NCBI GenBank assembly: GCA_900318175.1 | Contig: ONJQ01000008.1 | Location: 29,173-93,172 of the forward strand | DNA: 64,000 nucleotides | Direction of reading: 5' to 3' | Source: an uncultured Bacteroidales bacterium | GTDB lineage: Bacteria > Bacteroidota > Bacteroidia > Bacteroidales > P3 | Shown here: positions 10,456 through 17,987 of the stretch, in pieces | Layout: the number at the start of each line of letters is the position of its first letter | Numbering within the stretch: position 1 is the stretch's first letter | Program-made: the position numbers and the translations under genes | The notes under the pieces: generated by a model | Told to the model about the DNA's origin: nothing | The model's input: the letters and a program-made list of their open reading frames with translations, nothing else | Databases searched by the model: none

Positions 10456-11448
10456 ATGAAAGAAACAAACAAATCCCTTCTCTCCGGCCTCGCAGTCATC
10501 CTCGGGCTGGTAGTAATTGTAGCACTGGCTGGATTGGTGGCCATCCATCCACAGAAAGAAATACTCATGGGCGAAGTCGATGCTTCCGAATACCGTGTCA
10601 GCAACAAGGTCCCCGGCCGTATTGACCAAATCTATGTCCAAGAGGGCGACAAGGTGAAAGCTGGCGACACTCTCGCCCACATCTACAGTCCCCAGATCGA
10701 TGCCAAGATGATGCAAGCCACTGCAGTCCGCAGTGCCGCATCTGCACAAAGTCAGAAAGCCCAGCACGGTGCCCGCGAACAGCAAATCCAGATGGCCTAC
10801 CAAGTGTGGCAGAAAGCCAAGGCTGCGGTCGATGTCTACGGCAAATCCTACGACAGGGTGAAAGGCCTTTATGAAAAAGGTGTCGTCTCTGCACAGAAAT
10901 TCGACGAGGTCGATGCCAAATACAAAGTGGCACAAGCCGACTGCGCCGCCGCCGAGCAGCAGTATCTCATGGCTAAGGAAGGCGCTCAGCGCGAGGACAT
11001 CGATGCTGCCGCCGCTCTTGTCAATCAGGCTGGCGGTGCCGTGGCCGAGGTTCAGAGCTACAAGAACGACAGCTACCTCATCGCTCCGTGCGATGGTGAA
11101 GTGGTCGAGGTCTATGCCAAAATGGGCGACCTCATCGGCACCGGCTCCCCGGTAGTCTCCATCCTCGATATGAGCGACACGTGGATGACATTCGCCGTGC
11201 GCGAAGACCTTCTTAAGGACATCCACAGCGGCGCCACCATCGAAGTGAACATCCCCGCTCTCGGCGAGCAGACCTACACTTGCAATGTCCGTAAAGTCCA
11301 GGCGATGGCAAGCTACGCCACTTGGCGTGCCACCAAGACCAATGGCCAATACGATGTCAAGAGTTTCGATGTCAAAGCCGTCCCCCAAGAAAAAATCGAA
11401 GGCCTCCGTCCCGGCATGACAGCCATCATCAGCGACACCAAGCATTAA
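10456..11448 (+). CDS. HlyD-family periplasmic adaptor
   Basis: A membrane-fusion protein linking inner-membrane permeases to the TolC-type channel. The start at 10456 is chosen over 10402 because it gives a clean membrane anchor (LLSGLAVILGLVVIVALAGLVAI), and the earlier start overlaps the TolC gene. Next come a lipoyl half-motif (GRIDQIYVQEGDKVKAGDTL), a helical hairpin of about residues 85-200, the second lipoyl half (LIAPCDGEVVEVYAKMGDLI) and a beta-barrel domain. 331 aa. Sits between the channel gene and two ABC-2 permeases, the order of YhiI-type exporters. Confidence 0.92.
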   Translation: MKETNKSLLSGLAVILGLVVIVALAGLVAIHPQKEILMGEVDASEYRVSNKVPGRIDQIYVQEGDKVKAGDTLAHIYSPQIDAKMMQATAVRSAASAQSQKAQHGAREQQIQMAYQVWQKAKAAVDVYGKSYDRVKGLYEKGVVSAQKFDEVDAKYKVAQADCAAAEQQYLMAKEGAQREDIDAAAALVNQAGGAVAEVQSYKNDSYLIAPCDGEVVEVYAKMGDLIGTGSPVVSILDMSDTWMTFAVREDLLKDIHSGATIEVNIPALGEQTYTCNVRKVQAMASYATWRATKTNGQYDVKSFDVKAVPQEKIEGLRPGMTAIISDTKH

Positions 11449-11475
11449 TTCTTGTCTTTCAACACCCTTGGCACC

Positions 11476-12648
11476 ATGCAGAACAAAGCAAATAACCCCA
11501 CATTAAGAGTGATGCTACGCGAACTGCGCCGCATCCAGCTCAACCCCCGCTACCTCATCATCCTCACCCTCGGTATCGTCTTTTCCTTCATCTTTTTTGC
11601 CACCATGATGCAGGAAGGGCTGCCTCAACGGATGCCTATAGGTGTGGTGGATATGGACCACAGCTACCTCTCGCGCCGTCTCTGCCATGAACTCAATGCC
11701 ACCCAGGGTGTTCATGTCGAAGCCGTATACGACAACCATGCCGAAGCCCGAAAAGCCATGCAGCGCGGCGAGATTTTCGCCTTCTACGAAATCCCTCCCG
11801 ACACTTACAACGAACTTCTCCAGTTCCACGCACCGCATTTCGGTCTCTACTCCAACAACGCCTACCTCCTTGCAGGAACCCTCAGCTACAAGCAACTGGC
11901 CACTATGGGCATGTTGGCTTCCGGTGCCGTCCAGCGTGAGATTCTACGCAAAAAAGGCTACGACGAGGAGCAAATCATGGGACTCATTATGCCTGTCGAA
12001 CTCGACACCCATCCCATCGGCAACCCCTGGACCAACTACCGCATCTATCTCATGTCCACACTCATCCCGGCTATCATTGCCTTCATCTCTCAACTCCATA
12101 CTGTCTATCTCATCGGCCGCGAACGGCAGGAAAGGACCCTGCGCAACTGGATGAGAAAAAGTGGCAACAATACCGTCAAAGCTCTCTTTGGCAAACTCTT
12201 CCCCTATACGGTCCACTACTCCTTCCTTGTGCTTTTGGCCAATCTCGTCATGTTTGGTTTCATGCACTTCCCCATGAACGGGAACTGGCTCCTCATGGTT
12301 CTCGTCAGCCTCCTGCTTATTCCTGCTGCCCAATGCGCTGGAGTGCTCATCTCCGGATGCATCCCCGACCCGCCGCTTGCCATGGGCATCTGTGCCGTCT
12401 ATGCGGCTCTCAGCTTCTCCCTCAGCGGCTTCTCCTTCCCCGTCGAGGCCATGCCTCACTTCTTCGATAGTCTCAGTTGGCTCTATCCCATCCGTCACTA
12501 TTATCTTGCCTACCGCGACATCGCCATTTTCGGCAACGGTCTCGACCAATGCTGGTCGTCCATTGTCAGCCTGCTCCTTTTCGGACTTGTTTTCCTCATC
12601 GGTGCCAAGATGATGGATCTCAACCTCAATAAAAAACAACTGTCATGA
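11476..12648 (+). CDS. ABC-2 type transporter permease, first of two
   Basis: A 390-aa integral membrane protein of the YhhJ/ABC-2 family. One N-terminal helix (YLIILTLGIVFSFIFFATMM) is followed by a large extracytoplasmic domain containing VGVVDMDHSYLSRRL-like sequence, and then about five C-terminal helices. The ATG at 11476 is preferred to the upstream TTG at 11452. Its stop overlaps the start of the second permease by 4 bases (ATGA), so translation is coupled. No ATP-binding subunit is encoded in this operon. Likely exports a drug or other small molecule together with the adaptor and channel. Confidence 0.9.
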   Translation: MQNKANNPTLRVMLRELRRIQLNPRYLIILTLGIVFSFIFFATMMQEGLPQRMPIGVVDMDHSYLSRRLCHELNATQGVHVEAVYDNHAEARKAMQRGEIFAFYEIPPDTYNELLQFHAPHFGLYSNNAYLLAGTLSYKQLATMGMLASGAVQREILRKKGYDEEQIMGLIMPVELDTHPIGNPWTNYRIYLMSTLIPAIIAFISQLHTVYLIGRERQERTLRNWMRKSGNNTVKALFGKLFPYTVHYSFLVLLANLVMFGFMHFPMNGNWLLMVLVSLLLIPAAQCAGVLISGCIPDPPLAMGICAVYAALSFSLSGFSFPVEAMPHFFDSLSWLYPIRHYYLAYRDIAIFGNGLDQCWSSIVSLLLFGLVFLIGAKMMDLNLNKKQLS

Positions 12649-13892
12649 ATACTTCCGACCTTTCCGGCAACCGGCATCCGCTTCAACCGTCTCACGACCG
12701 CAAAAAACTCAGTGTCAAAACTGCGCTGCTTGACATATGGCAAGTGTTCAGTGCCGAGGTGCGGCGCATCTTTTCCGACCCTATGGTCATGCTGGTCTTC
12801 TTCATAGCCACCCTGCTCTATCCACTCATCTTCTGCTCGGTATATTACAAAGAAACCGTCATCAACCTCCCCGTGGCCGTTGTCGACGACTCCGACTGTG
12901 AGGCAAGCCACCGCTTCATCCACAAACTCGAATCCACCCCCGAAATCGAAGTGGCTTATCATTGTTGCAACCTGGCTGAAGCCAGGCATCTGATGAACAA
13001 CCACAGCATCCATGCCATCTTCTATTTTCCGCACGACTACGGCTCGCAACTGGCTTCGCTTCGTACCGCCCGCGTTGCTGTCATGTGCGACATGAGCTCT
13101 TTCCTCTACTACAAAAACGCCCTCCTCGGAGGCAACAACGTCCTCATCGACGAGATGCACACCATCGAACTGCAACGCTACGCCCTTACAGGCATCACCG
13201 GTCAGCAGGCCTCCGACCTTGTGCAGCCCGTAGCCTACGACGATGTCAAGCTCTACAACCCCGCTGGCGGTTTCTCCAGTTTCTTCCTCCCCGCACTGCT
13301 CATGCTCATCGTCCACCAAACCCTCTTCATCGGCATCCTTATCCTGTGCGGCGATGCCAACGAGAACCACCGCGCTCTGCGTCTCATCCCGCCCCGTCTC
13401 CGCAACCACAGCATCCACCGCGTCACCATTGGCCGTACCCTCTGCTTCGTCCTCCTCTATATCCCCATCACACTGATCGACCTCTGGCTCATCCCCCACT
13501 GGTTCAACATGCCCCAACTCGGCTCCCTGCGCCATATACTGGTCTTCCTCCTGCCCTTCATCCTCTCCGTCACCCTCTTCGGCATGAGTTTCGGCAACCT
13601 ATTTGTCCGCCAGAAAATGTCTGGTGTTCTCTGCTGCGTCTTCTTCAGTGTCATCCTCTTCTTCCTCTCTGGCATGGTGTGGCCGCAGTCCAACATGCCC
13701 CGGTTCTGGTACCTCTTCAGCCACATCTTCCCCTCCACACCCGGCATCCAAGGCTTTGTGCGCCTCAGTACCATGGGTGCCACCCTTGCCGAAGTGCGTC
13801 ACGAATACCTGACGCTTTGGGTTCAGGTGCTCGTCTATTTCTGCACCGCCTGTGCCTCTCTCCGTTTTATAAAAAAATACCGGAAGCCGTGA
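12645..13892 (+). CDS. ABC-2 type transporter permease, second of two
   Basis: A 415-aa paralogue of the preceding permease with the same layout: a membrane helix near residue 50 (MVMLVFFIATLLYPLIFCSVYY), an extracytoplasmic domain beginning with LPVAVVDDSDCEASHRF, and about five helices near the C-terminus (LMLIVHQTLFIGILILC and LFFLSGMVWPQSNMP among them). The two permeases probably form a heterodimer. Overlap of 4 bases with the first permease. Last gene of the efflux operon. A two-component system starts 67 bp downstream. Confidence 0.9.
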   Translation: MNTSDLSGNRHPLQPSHDRKKLSVKTALLDIWQVFSAEVRRIFSDPMVMLVFFIATLLYPLIFCSVYYKETVINLPVAVVDDSDCEASHRFIHKLESTPEIEVAYHCCNLAEARHLMNNHSIHAIFYFPHDYGSQLASLRTARVAVMCDMSSFLYYKNALLGGNNVLIDEMHTIELQRYALTGITGQQASDLVQPVAYDDVKLYNPAGGFSSFFLPALLMLIVHQTLFIGILILCGDANENHRALRLIPPRLRNHSIHRVTIGRTLCFVLLYIPITLIDLWLIPHWFNMPQLGSLRHILVFLLPFILSVTLFGMSFGNLFVRQKMSGVLCCVFFSVILFFLSGMVWPQSNMPRFWYLFSHIFPSTPGIQGFVRLSTMGATLAEVRHEYLTLWVQVLVYFCTACASLRFIKKYRKP

Positions 13893-13911
13893 TTATGTAA
13901 AAATAAACTCG

Positions 13912-13919
13912 TATCTTTG
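13912..13919 (+). promoter_or_regulatory. -7 box of the LytS/LytTR pair
   Basis: TATCTTTG, 40 bp before the kinase start. It suggests separate transcription from the efflux operon. No clear -33 box. Confidence 0.55.
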
Positions 13920-13959
13920 CAGTTCGAAAAGCACACCCTTCATCCTTGCCCGCCGCATC

Positions 13960-15039
13960 ATGAAACACCACGCCAACATAAAGCCCCGTCCACTCAGGGA
14001 GTGGATTACCACCCTCCACTCTATCCAACTCTACCGCACCACCCGTGCCCTGTGGATAGCCCTCGCTTCCGCCCTCATCCTCACCGTGGTGATGGTCCTC
14101 GGAGCCTTCTCGCCAATTACTCATACCCTTGAACCCACCTTCCACATTCCCTTCATACTTCTCGCCAACGTCCTGCTGTTCATCCCCCTTTACCTCTTCA
14201 ATTTCTGGCTTATCCGTTGCGGTCTCAAATCCTCTGCCCTCATGGCCTCCTGTCTCGCCGGTTCTCTCGCCATCGCTGCCCTCTTCACCCTCCTCTCGTT
14301 CCACACCGAAACAGCCATCTATGGTGCCGGCAATACCTCCAATACCTTTGCCATCACCCTCATCGCCAACGGTGCTTCGGCGCTCATCTCCTCGCTTGTC
14401 TCCCTCCTCCTCAACAACGTCACCCGCCGCCAGCAGCTTGTCCTCGAAAACGAGCAGCTCCAGTCCGAGAACATACTCACCCGCTACCAGACCCTCCAGC
14501 AGCAAATCAGTCCCCACTTCCTCTTCAACTCCCTCAACACCCTCGACGGGCTCATCGGCACCGACGACGGCAACGCCCATAACTATCTCCAGCAGCTTGC
14601 CGCCACTTTCCGCTACTCCATGCAGGACACCAAGGAGGTAACCCTCGAGCAGGAGCTTGCCTTCACCCACTCCTACATCTACATGATGCAGATTCGCCAC
14701 GGCAGCAACCTTCATATCGACGAGAACATCTCGCCCCAATACCTTTCCCTCCACATGCCACCCATCAGCCTCCAGCTCCTTGTCGAAAACGCCATCAAAC
14801 ACAACGTCATCTCCCAGCGTCATCCCCTCACCGTCACCATCCTCACTGTCGCACCCACGCCTCAGTCGCCGCATCCACTCCTGCGAGTGTCCAACCCTCT
14901 CCAGCCTAAAACCGACAGCGAGTCGGGCAATACTGTCGGCCTCGGCAACCTCTCCCTCCGCTACGACCTCCTTTACCACACCCCCATCGCCATCACCCAA
15001 ACCGACACCCATTTCATCGTCGACATCCCCTTAATCTGA
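13960..15039 (+). CDS. LytS-type sensor histidine kinase
   Basis: A 359-aa membrane kinase. Four hydrophobic segments lie between residues 25 and 150. A short coiled linker (RRQQLVLENEQLQSEN) leads to the His_kinase box with the phospho-accepting His186 in QQISPHFLFNSLNTLDG. The ATPase part includes PISLQLLVENAIKHN (N box) and a short glycine segment GLGNLSLRYDL. This is the LytS/YehU class, which pairs with LytTR regulators, and one is encoded 7 bp downstream. No sensory domain outside the membrane helices was seen. The position next to the efflux operon hints at a role in its control, which is inference only. Confidence 0.93.
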   Translation: MKHHANIKPRPLREWITTLHSIQLYRTTRALWIALASALILTVVMVLGAFSPITHTLEPTFHIPFILLANVLLFIPLYLFNFWLIRCGLKSSALMASCLAGSLAIAALFTLLSFHTETAIYGAGNTSNTFAITLIANGASALISSLVSLLLNNVTRRQQLVLENEQLQSENILTRYQTLQQQISPHFLFNSLNTLDGLIGTDDGNAHNYLQQLAATFRYSMQDTKEVTLEQELAFTHSYIYMMQIRHGSNLHIDENISPQYLSLHMPPISLQLLVENAIKHNVISQRHPLTVTILTVAPTPQSPHPLLRVSNPLQPKTDSESGNTVGLGNLSLRYDLLYHTPIAITQTDTHFIVDIPLI

Positions 15040-15046
15040 CCTCACC

Positions 15047-15811
15047 ATGAAAAACATCCTCATCATCGAAGACGAGATTGTAGCCGCGCAGCACCTCCAG
15101 CGCACCCTCGCCCAACTATCGCCCCGGTTTAACATCCTCGCCGTCATACAGAGCATTGAGGAGAGCGTCGAATATTTTAACAATTTGACGTCCCCTTCCG
15201 CAGCTCCTTATCCCGACCTCTGCTTTATGGACATCCACCTGGCCGATGGCCTCGCCTTCCACATCTTCGACCAAGTGAACATCACCTGCCCCATCATCTT
15301 CACCACCGCCTACGACCAATACGCCCTACAGGCCTTCAAGGTCAACAGCATCGACTATCTCCTCAAGCCCATTGGGCTGGACGACCTGCGTCGCGCCCTC
15401 GACAAGCTCGAAAACCTTACCTCACCCCCGCCGCCAATCCCCATAGCGGCACTCGCCTCCTCGCTCAAGCACTACCGCTCTCACTTCCTCATCCCCCACC
15501 TCGACAAACTCGTCCCCGTCGAGATTAGTCAGATTGCCTGTCTCTATATCGAGGACAAACTCACCCGGGCCATCCTGCTGGACGGACAACAACACACCAT
15601 CGACAAACCCCTCGACCTCATCATGGAGCAACTCGACCCCGACCTCTTCTTCCGTGCCAACCGCCAGTATATCGTTGCCCATCGGGCCATCAAGGAAATC
15701 TCCGTCTGGCCCATCGGCAAACTTGCGCTGACCCTCGCCGTCCCCACTCCCGACCGCATCATCATAAGCAAAGCCCGCGTCCCGGAGTTCAAAACCTGGT
15801 ACACCCAATAA
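15047..15811 (+). CDS. LytTR-family response regulator
   Basis: A 254-aa regulator. The receiver domain (residues 1-120) has the acidic pair Glu8-Asp9 in IIEDE, the phospho-acceptor Asp62 in CFMDIHLADG, Thr87 and Lys107 in DYLLKPIG. A linker (about 121-150, Pro-rich) leads to a LytTR DNA-binding domain (about 155-254) with LIPHLDKLVPVEISQIACLY and FFRANRQYIVAHRAIKEI, which are the expected LytTR signatures. The cognate kinase lies immediately upstream. Confidence 0.94.
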   Translation: MKNILIIEDEIVAAQHLQRTLAQLSPRFNILAVIQSIEESVEYFNNLTSPSAAPYPDLCFMDIHLADGLAFHIFDQVNITCPIIFTTAYDQYALQAFKVNSIDYLLKPIGLDDLRRALDKLENLTSPPPPIPIAALASSLKHYRSHFLIPHLDKLVPVEISQIACLYIEDKLTRAILLDGQQHTIDKPLDLIMEQLDPDLFFRANRQYIVAHRAIKEISVWPIGKLALTLAVPTPDRIIISKARVPEFKTWYTQ

Positions 15812-15966
15812 AACTAAAAACTGCAAACTAAAAAGTAAGCTACCGTACCCCGATATCATCTGGTCCAACATGTATAGACGGGGAACAGACCGTGGAGGAG
15901 TTATAGCAAGCATACGGAATAAACAGTTCCTCAATCAGACCGCGATTTTCGATAGCAGTAAAAAAG

Positions 15967-15990
15967 GAGCGTCCCGTCATTGGGACGCTC
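15967..15990 (-). terminator. Terminator of the FISUMP lipoprotein gene
   Basis: Perfect 9-bp stem GAGCGTCCC with GGGACGCTC, loop of 6, and a T run on the minus strand just after it. The rest of 15812-16028 shows no gene. Confidence 0.85.
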
Positions 15991-16028
15991 ACTCTATTCT
16001 TTTTCGGCTGAGAGGGTTTCCTCCCGGA

Positions 16029-16814
16029 CTATTTCACATCCTCAACCAATCGGACGGCAAAACCGTAATAGCGATGGTTGTAGCTTACCACACCGGCCTT
16101 GCCATTTCCTGAAAAGGCAAAGCCCCATGCGCCGTTGGTAAAATCCTCCGTGGCCGTCCAATAGCGACCTGTAAAGTATGTGATTTCCGTACCAACCCGG
16201 TAGGAAGCGGAAGGCAGGAAAACAGCCCCTGCATCCTCCATCTTTTTCCACATGCGCGCATCGTAGTCATTGCTGTCAATGTAACTCATACCGGGGAAGA
16301 AGACACAACTGTCGGGCAAGGTCCACATATCGGGCAGCAGGACTACTCCCGTCCTGTTATCAACCCTTGCGTATGCATATTTCTTCTTTGCATCAGGTCT
16401 CTCTTTCATAATGTATCTCCACTCGTCTTTGGTCAGCGTGCGCCAGTTGCCGCCCACTTTTCCGCCCCAGTCGTTGAAGGTCGTGTAGTCCTCGTCCTTC
16501 TGGGAAATCAATGTAGGATTGTCGGCAGTACCCCATCCGAAGAGGTCCACGCTGCCGTGGTAGGAAGTATCTGTAATCAACTGGTTATATCCACCAGCAA
16601 ATTCAGTCTGGCTATCATAAATGCCAAATTTGTGGAAAAGGAGGTCATAATAGACATTGCCCTTGGCGAACTTCACCTGGCGACCTCCGCCCACGGAGAA
16701 TCCGCCTGCCACCATAGTCTCCTTGCCGCAGCCCGCCAAACAGACAGCAACAGCAGCAACAAACATGAAACGGCCTAATGCAGATGCAACTCTTTTAGTC
16801 ATATTATTCTTCAT
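16029..16814 (-). CDS. FISUMP-domain lipoprotein
   Basis: A 261-aa surface lipoprotein. The signal peptide ends in the lipobox LAGC (Cys at about 28); a start at the internal Met5 is equally possible. After the lipobox comes a short strand segment (GGRQVKFAKGNVYYD) and then a FISUMP-like domain with DLFGWGTADN, WRTLTKDEWRYIM, a hydrophobic GVVLLPDMWTLPD, the FLPSASYR core, and the closing GRYWTATEDFTNGAWGF and YYGFAVRLVED segments. Such domains have a C-type-lectin-like layout; ligand and role are unknown. Related domains occur in the genes at 47162, 58510 and 62854. Confidence 0.85.
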   Translation of the reverse strand: MKNNMTKRVASALGRFMFVAAVAVCLAGCGKETMVAGGFSVGGGRQVKFAKGNVYYDLLFHKFGIYDSQTEFAGGYNQLITDTSYHGSVDLFGWGTADNPTLISQKDEDYTTFNDWGGKVGGNWRTLTKDEWRYIMKERPDAKKKYAYARVDNRTGVVLLPDMWTLPDSCVFFPGMSYIDSNDYDARMWKKMEDAGAVFLPSASYRVGTEITYFTGRYWTATEDFTNGAWGFAFSGNGKAGVVSYNHRYYGFAVRLVEDVK

Positions 16815-16916
16815 TTTGTATTTTTGTTTCTATATCCGCGGAGGCACTCCGCCTGTGTCAATCTATCGGGCTGTATACCAAACACTAATCAGTACACAAC
16901 ACACAATTTCACAATG

Positions 16917-16924
16917 CAAAGATA
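16917..16924 (-). promoter_or_regulatory. -7 box of the FISUMP lipoprotein gene
   Basis: TATCTTTG on the minus strand, about 100 bp upstream of the start. It is preceded by a long A/T tract. No TTTG at the standard distance. The remainder of 16815-17020 has no gene. Confidence 0.55.
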
Positions 16925-17020
16925 CGATTTTTTTTTTGAATTGGAACTTTTTTTCATACATAGGGGTGTGAAGGACAAAATAGATGGTTTTTTAGAGGAC
17001 ATGCTCTCTAATGGACAAAC

Positions 17021-17429
17021 AACAGTTTGTATTTTTGTGTCGTCGATGAAGCGGAGAGGGAGGGGCTGCTGGGGAGCAACCCCTCATGGAATAGTCGACC
17101 AGCAGAACACCAATGACAAGGCTGCCCTATCGGGTGGCCTTTTGTTTTTGGGATTTGCCTCTTGATGCCTCTAAAAACCCAATGACGAGCTTTTCGCGAC
17201 GTTCCCGTGTCATTCCGTTGTGATTGTGGAGCATTCGCTTGAGTTGGGAGATATGCCCGTCGATGAGGTTGGTCGTGTTGGGTATCCCCATTTCGATGTT
17301 GTCGTACCTGTTGAACAGCAGCGGCAGGTTCCGCCTGACGCTCAGGTATGCGCTGCGTAACCTTTTGTGGGTGTAATGGCTTTTGCCTAACACCAGCAAC
17401 GGTATCATTGCACGCATTAACATGGCCAT
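17021..17429 (-). mobile_element. Insertion-sequence remnant A with transposase C-terminus
   Basis: The minus-strand frame 17429-17127 encodes 100 residues resembling only the C-terminal part of an IS256/IS1249-type transposase: HYTHKRLRSAYLSVRRNLP, then NTTNLIDGHISQLKRML and HNGMTRERREKLV. The catalytic DDE core is missing, so the gene is a dead fragment. An in-frame stop precedes its first Met. About 155 bp at the low end (17021-17175) are repeated at 21045-21200 in the same orientation. Confidence 0.75.
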
Positions 17430-17562
17430 ATTTCAGGAATTTGTCGCTCCCAGAGTAAAAGCATGTTTTTTTACATAACCTTGGACTTTGTCAAAGAAAC
17501 AAAAATAACACGCTTCTACGTTGGTTCGACCATTTTTTTGTCCATTACGTCGAAAAAAAATA
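17430..17562. other. Non-coding stretch between IS remnant and peptide-gene promoter
   Basis: AT-rich DNA with poly-A and poly-T tracts. I see no credible gene; the short frames on both strands lack family resemblance. Confidence 0.4.
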
Positions 17563-17592
17563 TTGTCAGATGAAAAAAAAATCGTATTTTTG
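17563..17592 (+). promoter_or_regulatory. Promoter of the peptide and LRR-lipoprotein genes
   Basis: TTG (17563-17565), 19 bp, TATTTTTG (17585-17592). It implies an untranslated leader of roughly 200 bases before the 52-aa gene. Confidence 0.65.
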
Positions 17593-17715
17593 CAACCGCA
17601 AACCGAGCGTTTTCGATAAGCCGGGCACATAGGGCAAATTACTAATGTTTGCACTATGCCAAGGCGGGAAAACGTCTGTTGCAAAAACAAATGTTAAATA
17701 ACGGTTGTCCGGCAG

Positions 17716-17773
17716 ATTAATGGGTTCTGTCTGTTCGGATGACCCAAAATTGAATTAATAGAACCCACATTAA
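17716..17773 (+). promoter_or_regulatory. Inverted repeat in the leader
   Basis: GATTAATGGGTTCT (17715-17728) pairs with AGAACCCACATTAATC (17759-17774) apart from a two-base bulge, with about 30 bases between them. It lies 30 bases before the 52-aa gene. It could be an RNA stem controlling translation or a recombinase or protein site; no known riboswitch is recognised. Confidence 0.45.
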
Positions 17774-17802
17774 TCAATAAATTAAAATACAAAACATTAA
17801 CC

Positions 17803-17961
17803 ATGCAGACAAAAACAAGACGGGAGTATGACGCTCCTATGGTTGAACTGTTCGAGGCCCACATCGAGAAAGGCTTCCAGTTGAGTGTTACAAGAACTGG
17901 CTCAAACGTAGAAAGGGTTACAGAGAGTAACTATAGCTACAACAACACTTTGTTCACTTGA
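17803..17961 (+). CDS. 52-aa peptide upstream of surface lipoprotein
   Basis: ATG at 17803 opens a 52-codon frame to TGA at 17959-17961, starting MQTKTRREYDAPMVELFEAH and followed by IEKGFQLSVTRTG. The pattern of a basic start, a Y-x-x-P-x-V-E-x-x-E block and then a Gly/Ser/Asn-rich polar tail is one I recognise from short, uncharacterised Bacteroidales proteins found before surface lipoprotein genes. It lacks a classical hydrophobic signal. The lipoprotein gene follows 26 bases downstream with no terminator, so both are probably one transcript. Possible roles: secreted peptide, small partner protein, or leader peptide. None is proven. Confidence 0.6.
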   Translation: MQTKTRREYDAPMVELFEAHIEKGFQLSVTRTGSNVERVTESNYSYNNTLFT

Positions 17962-17987
17962 TGTATCACCATTAAAAGAGCTGAAAG

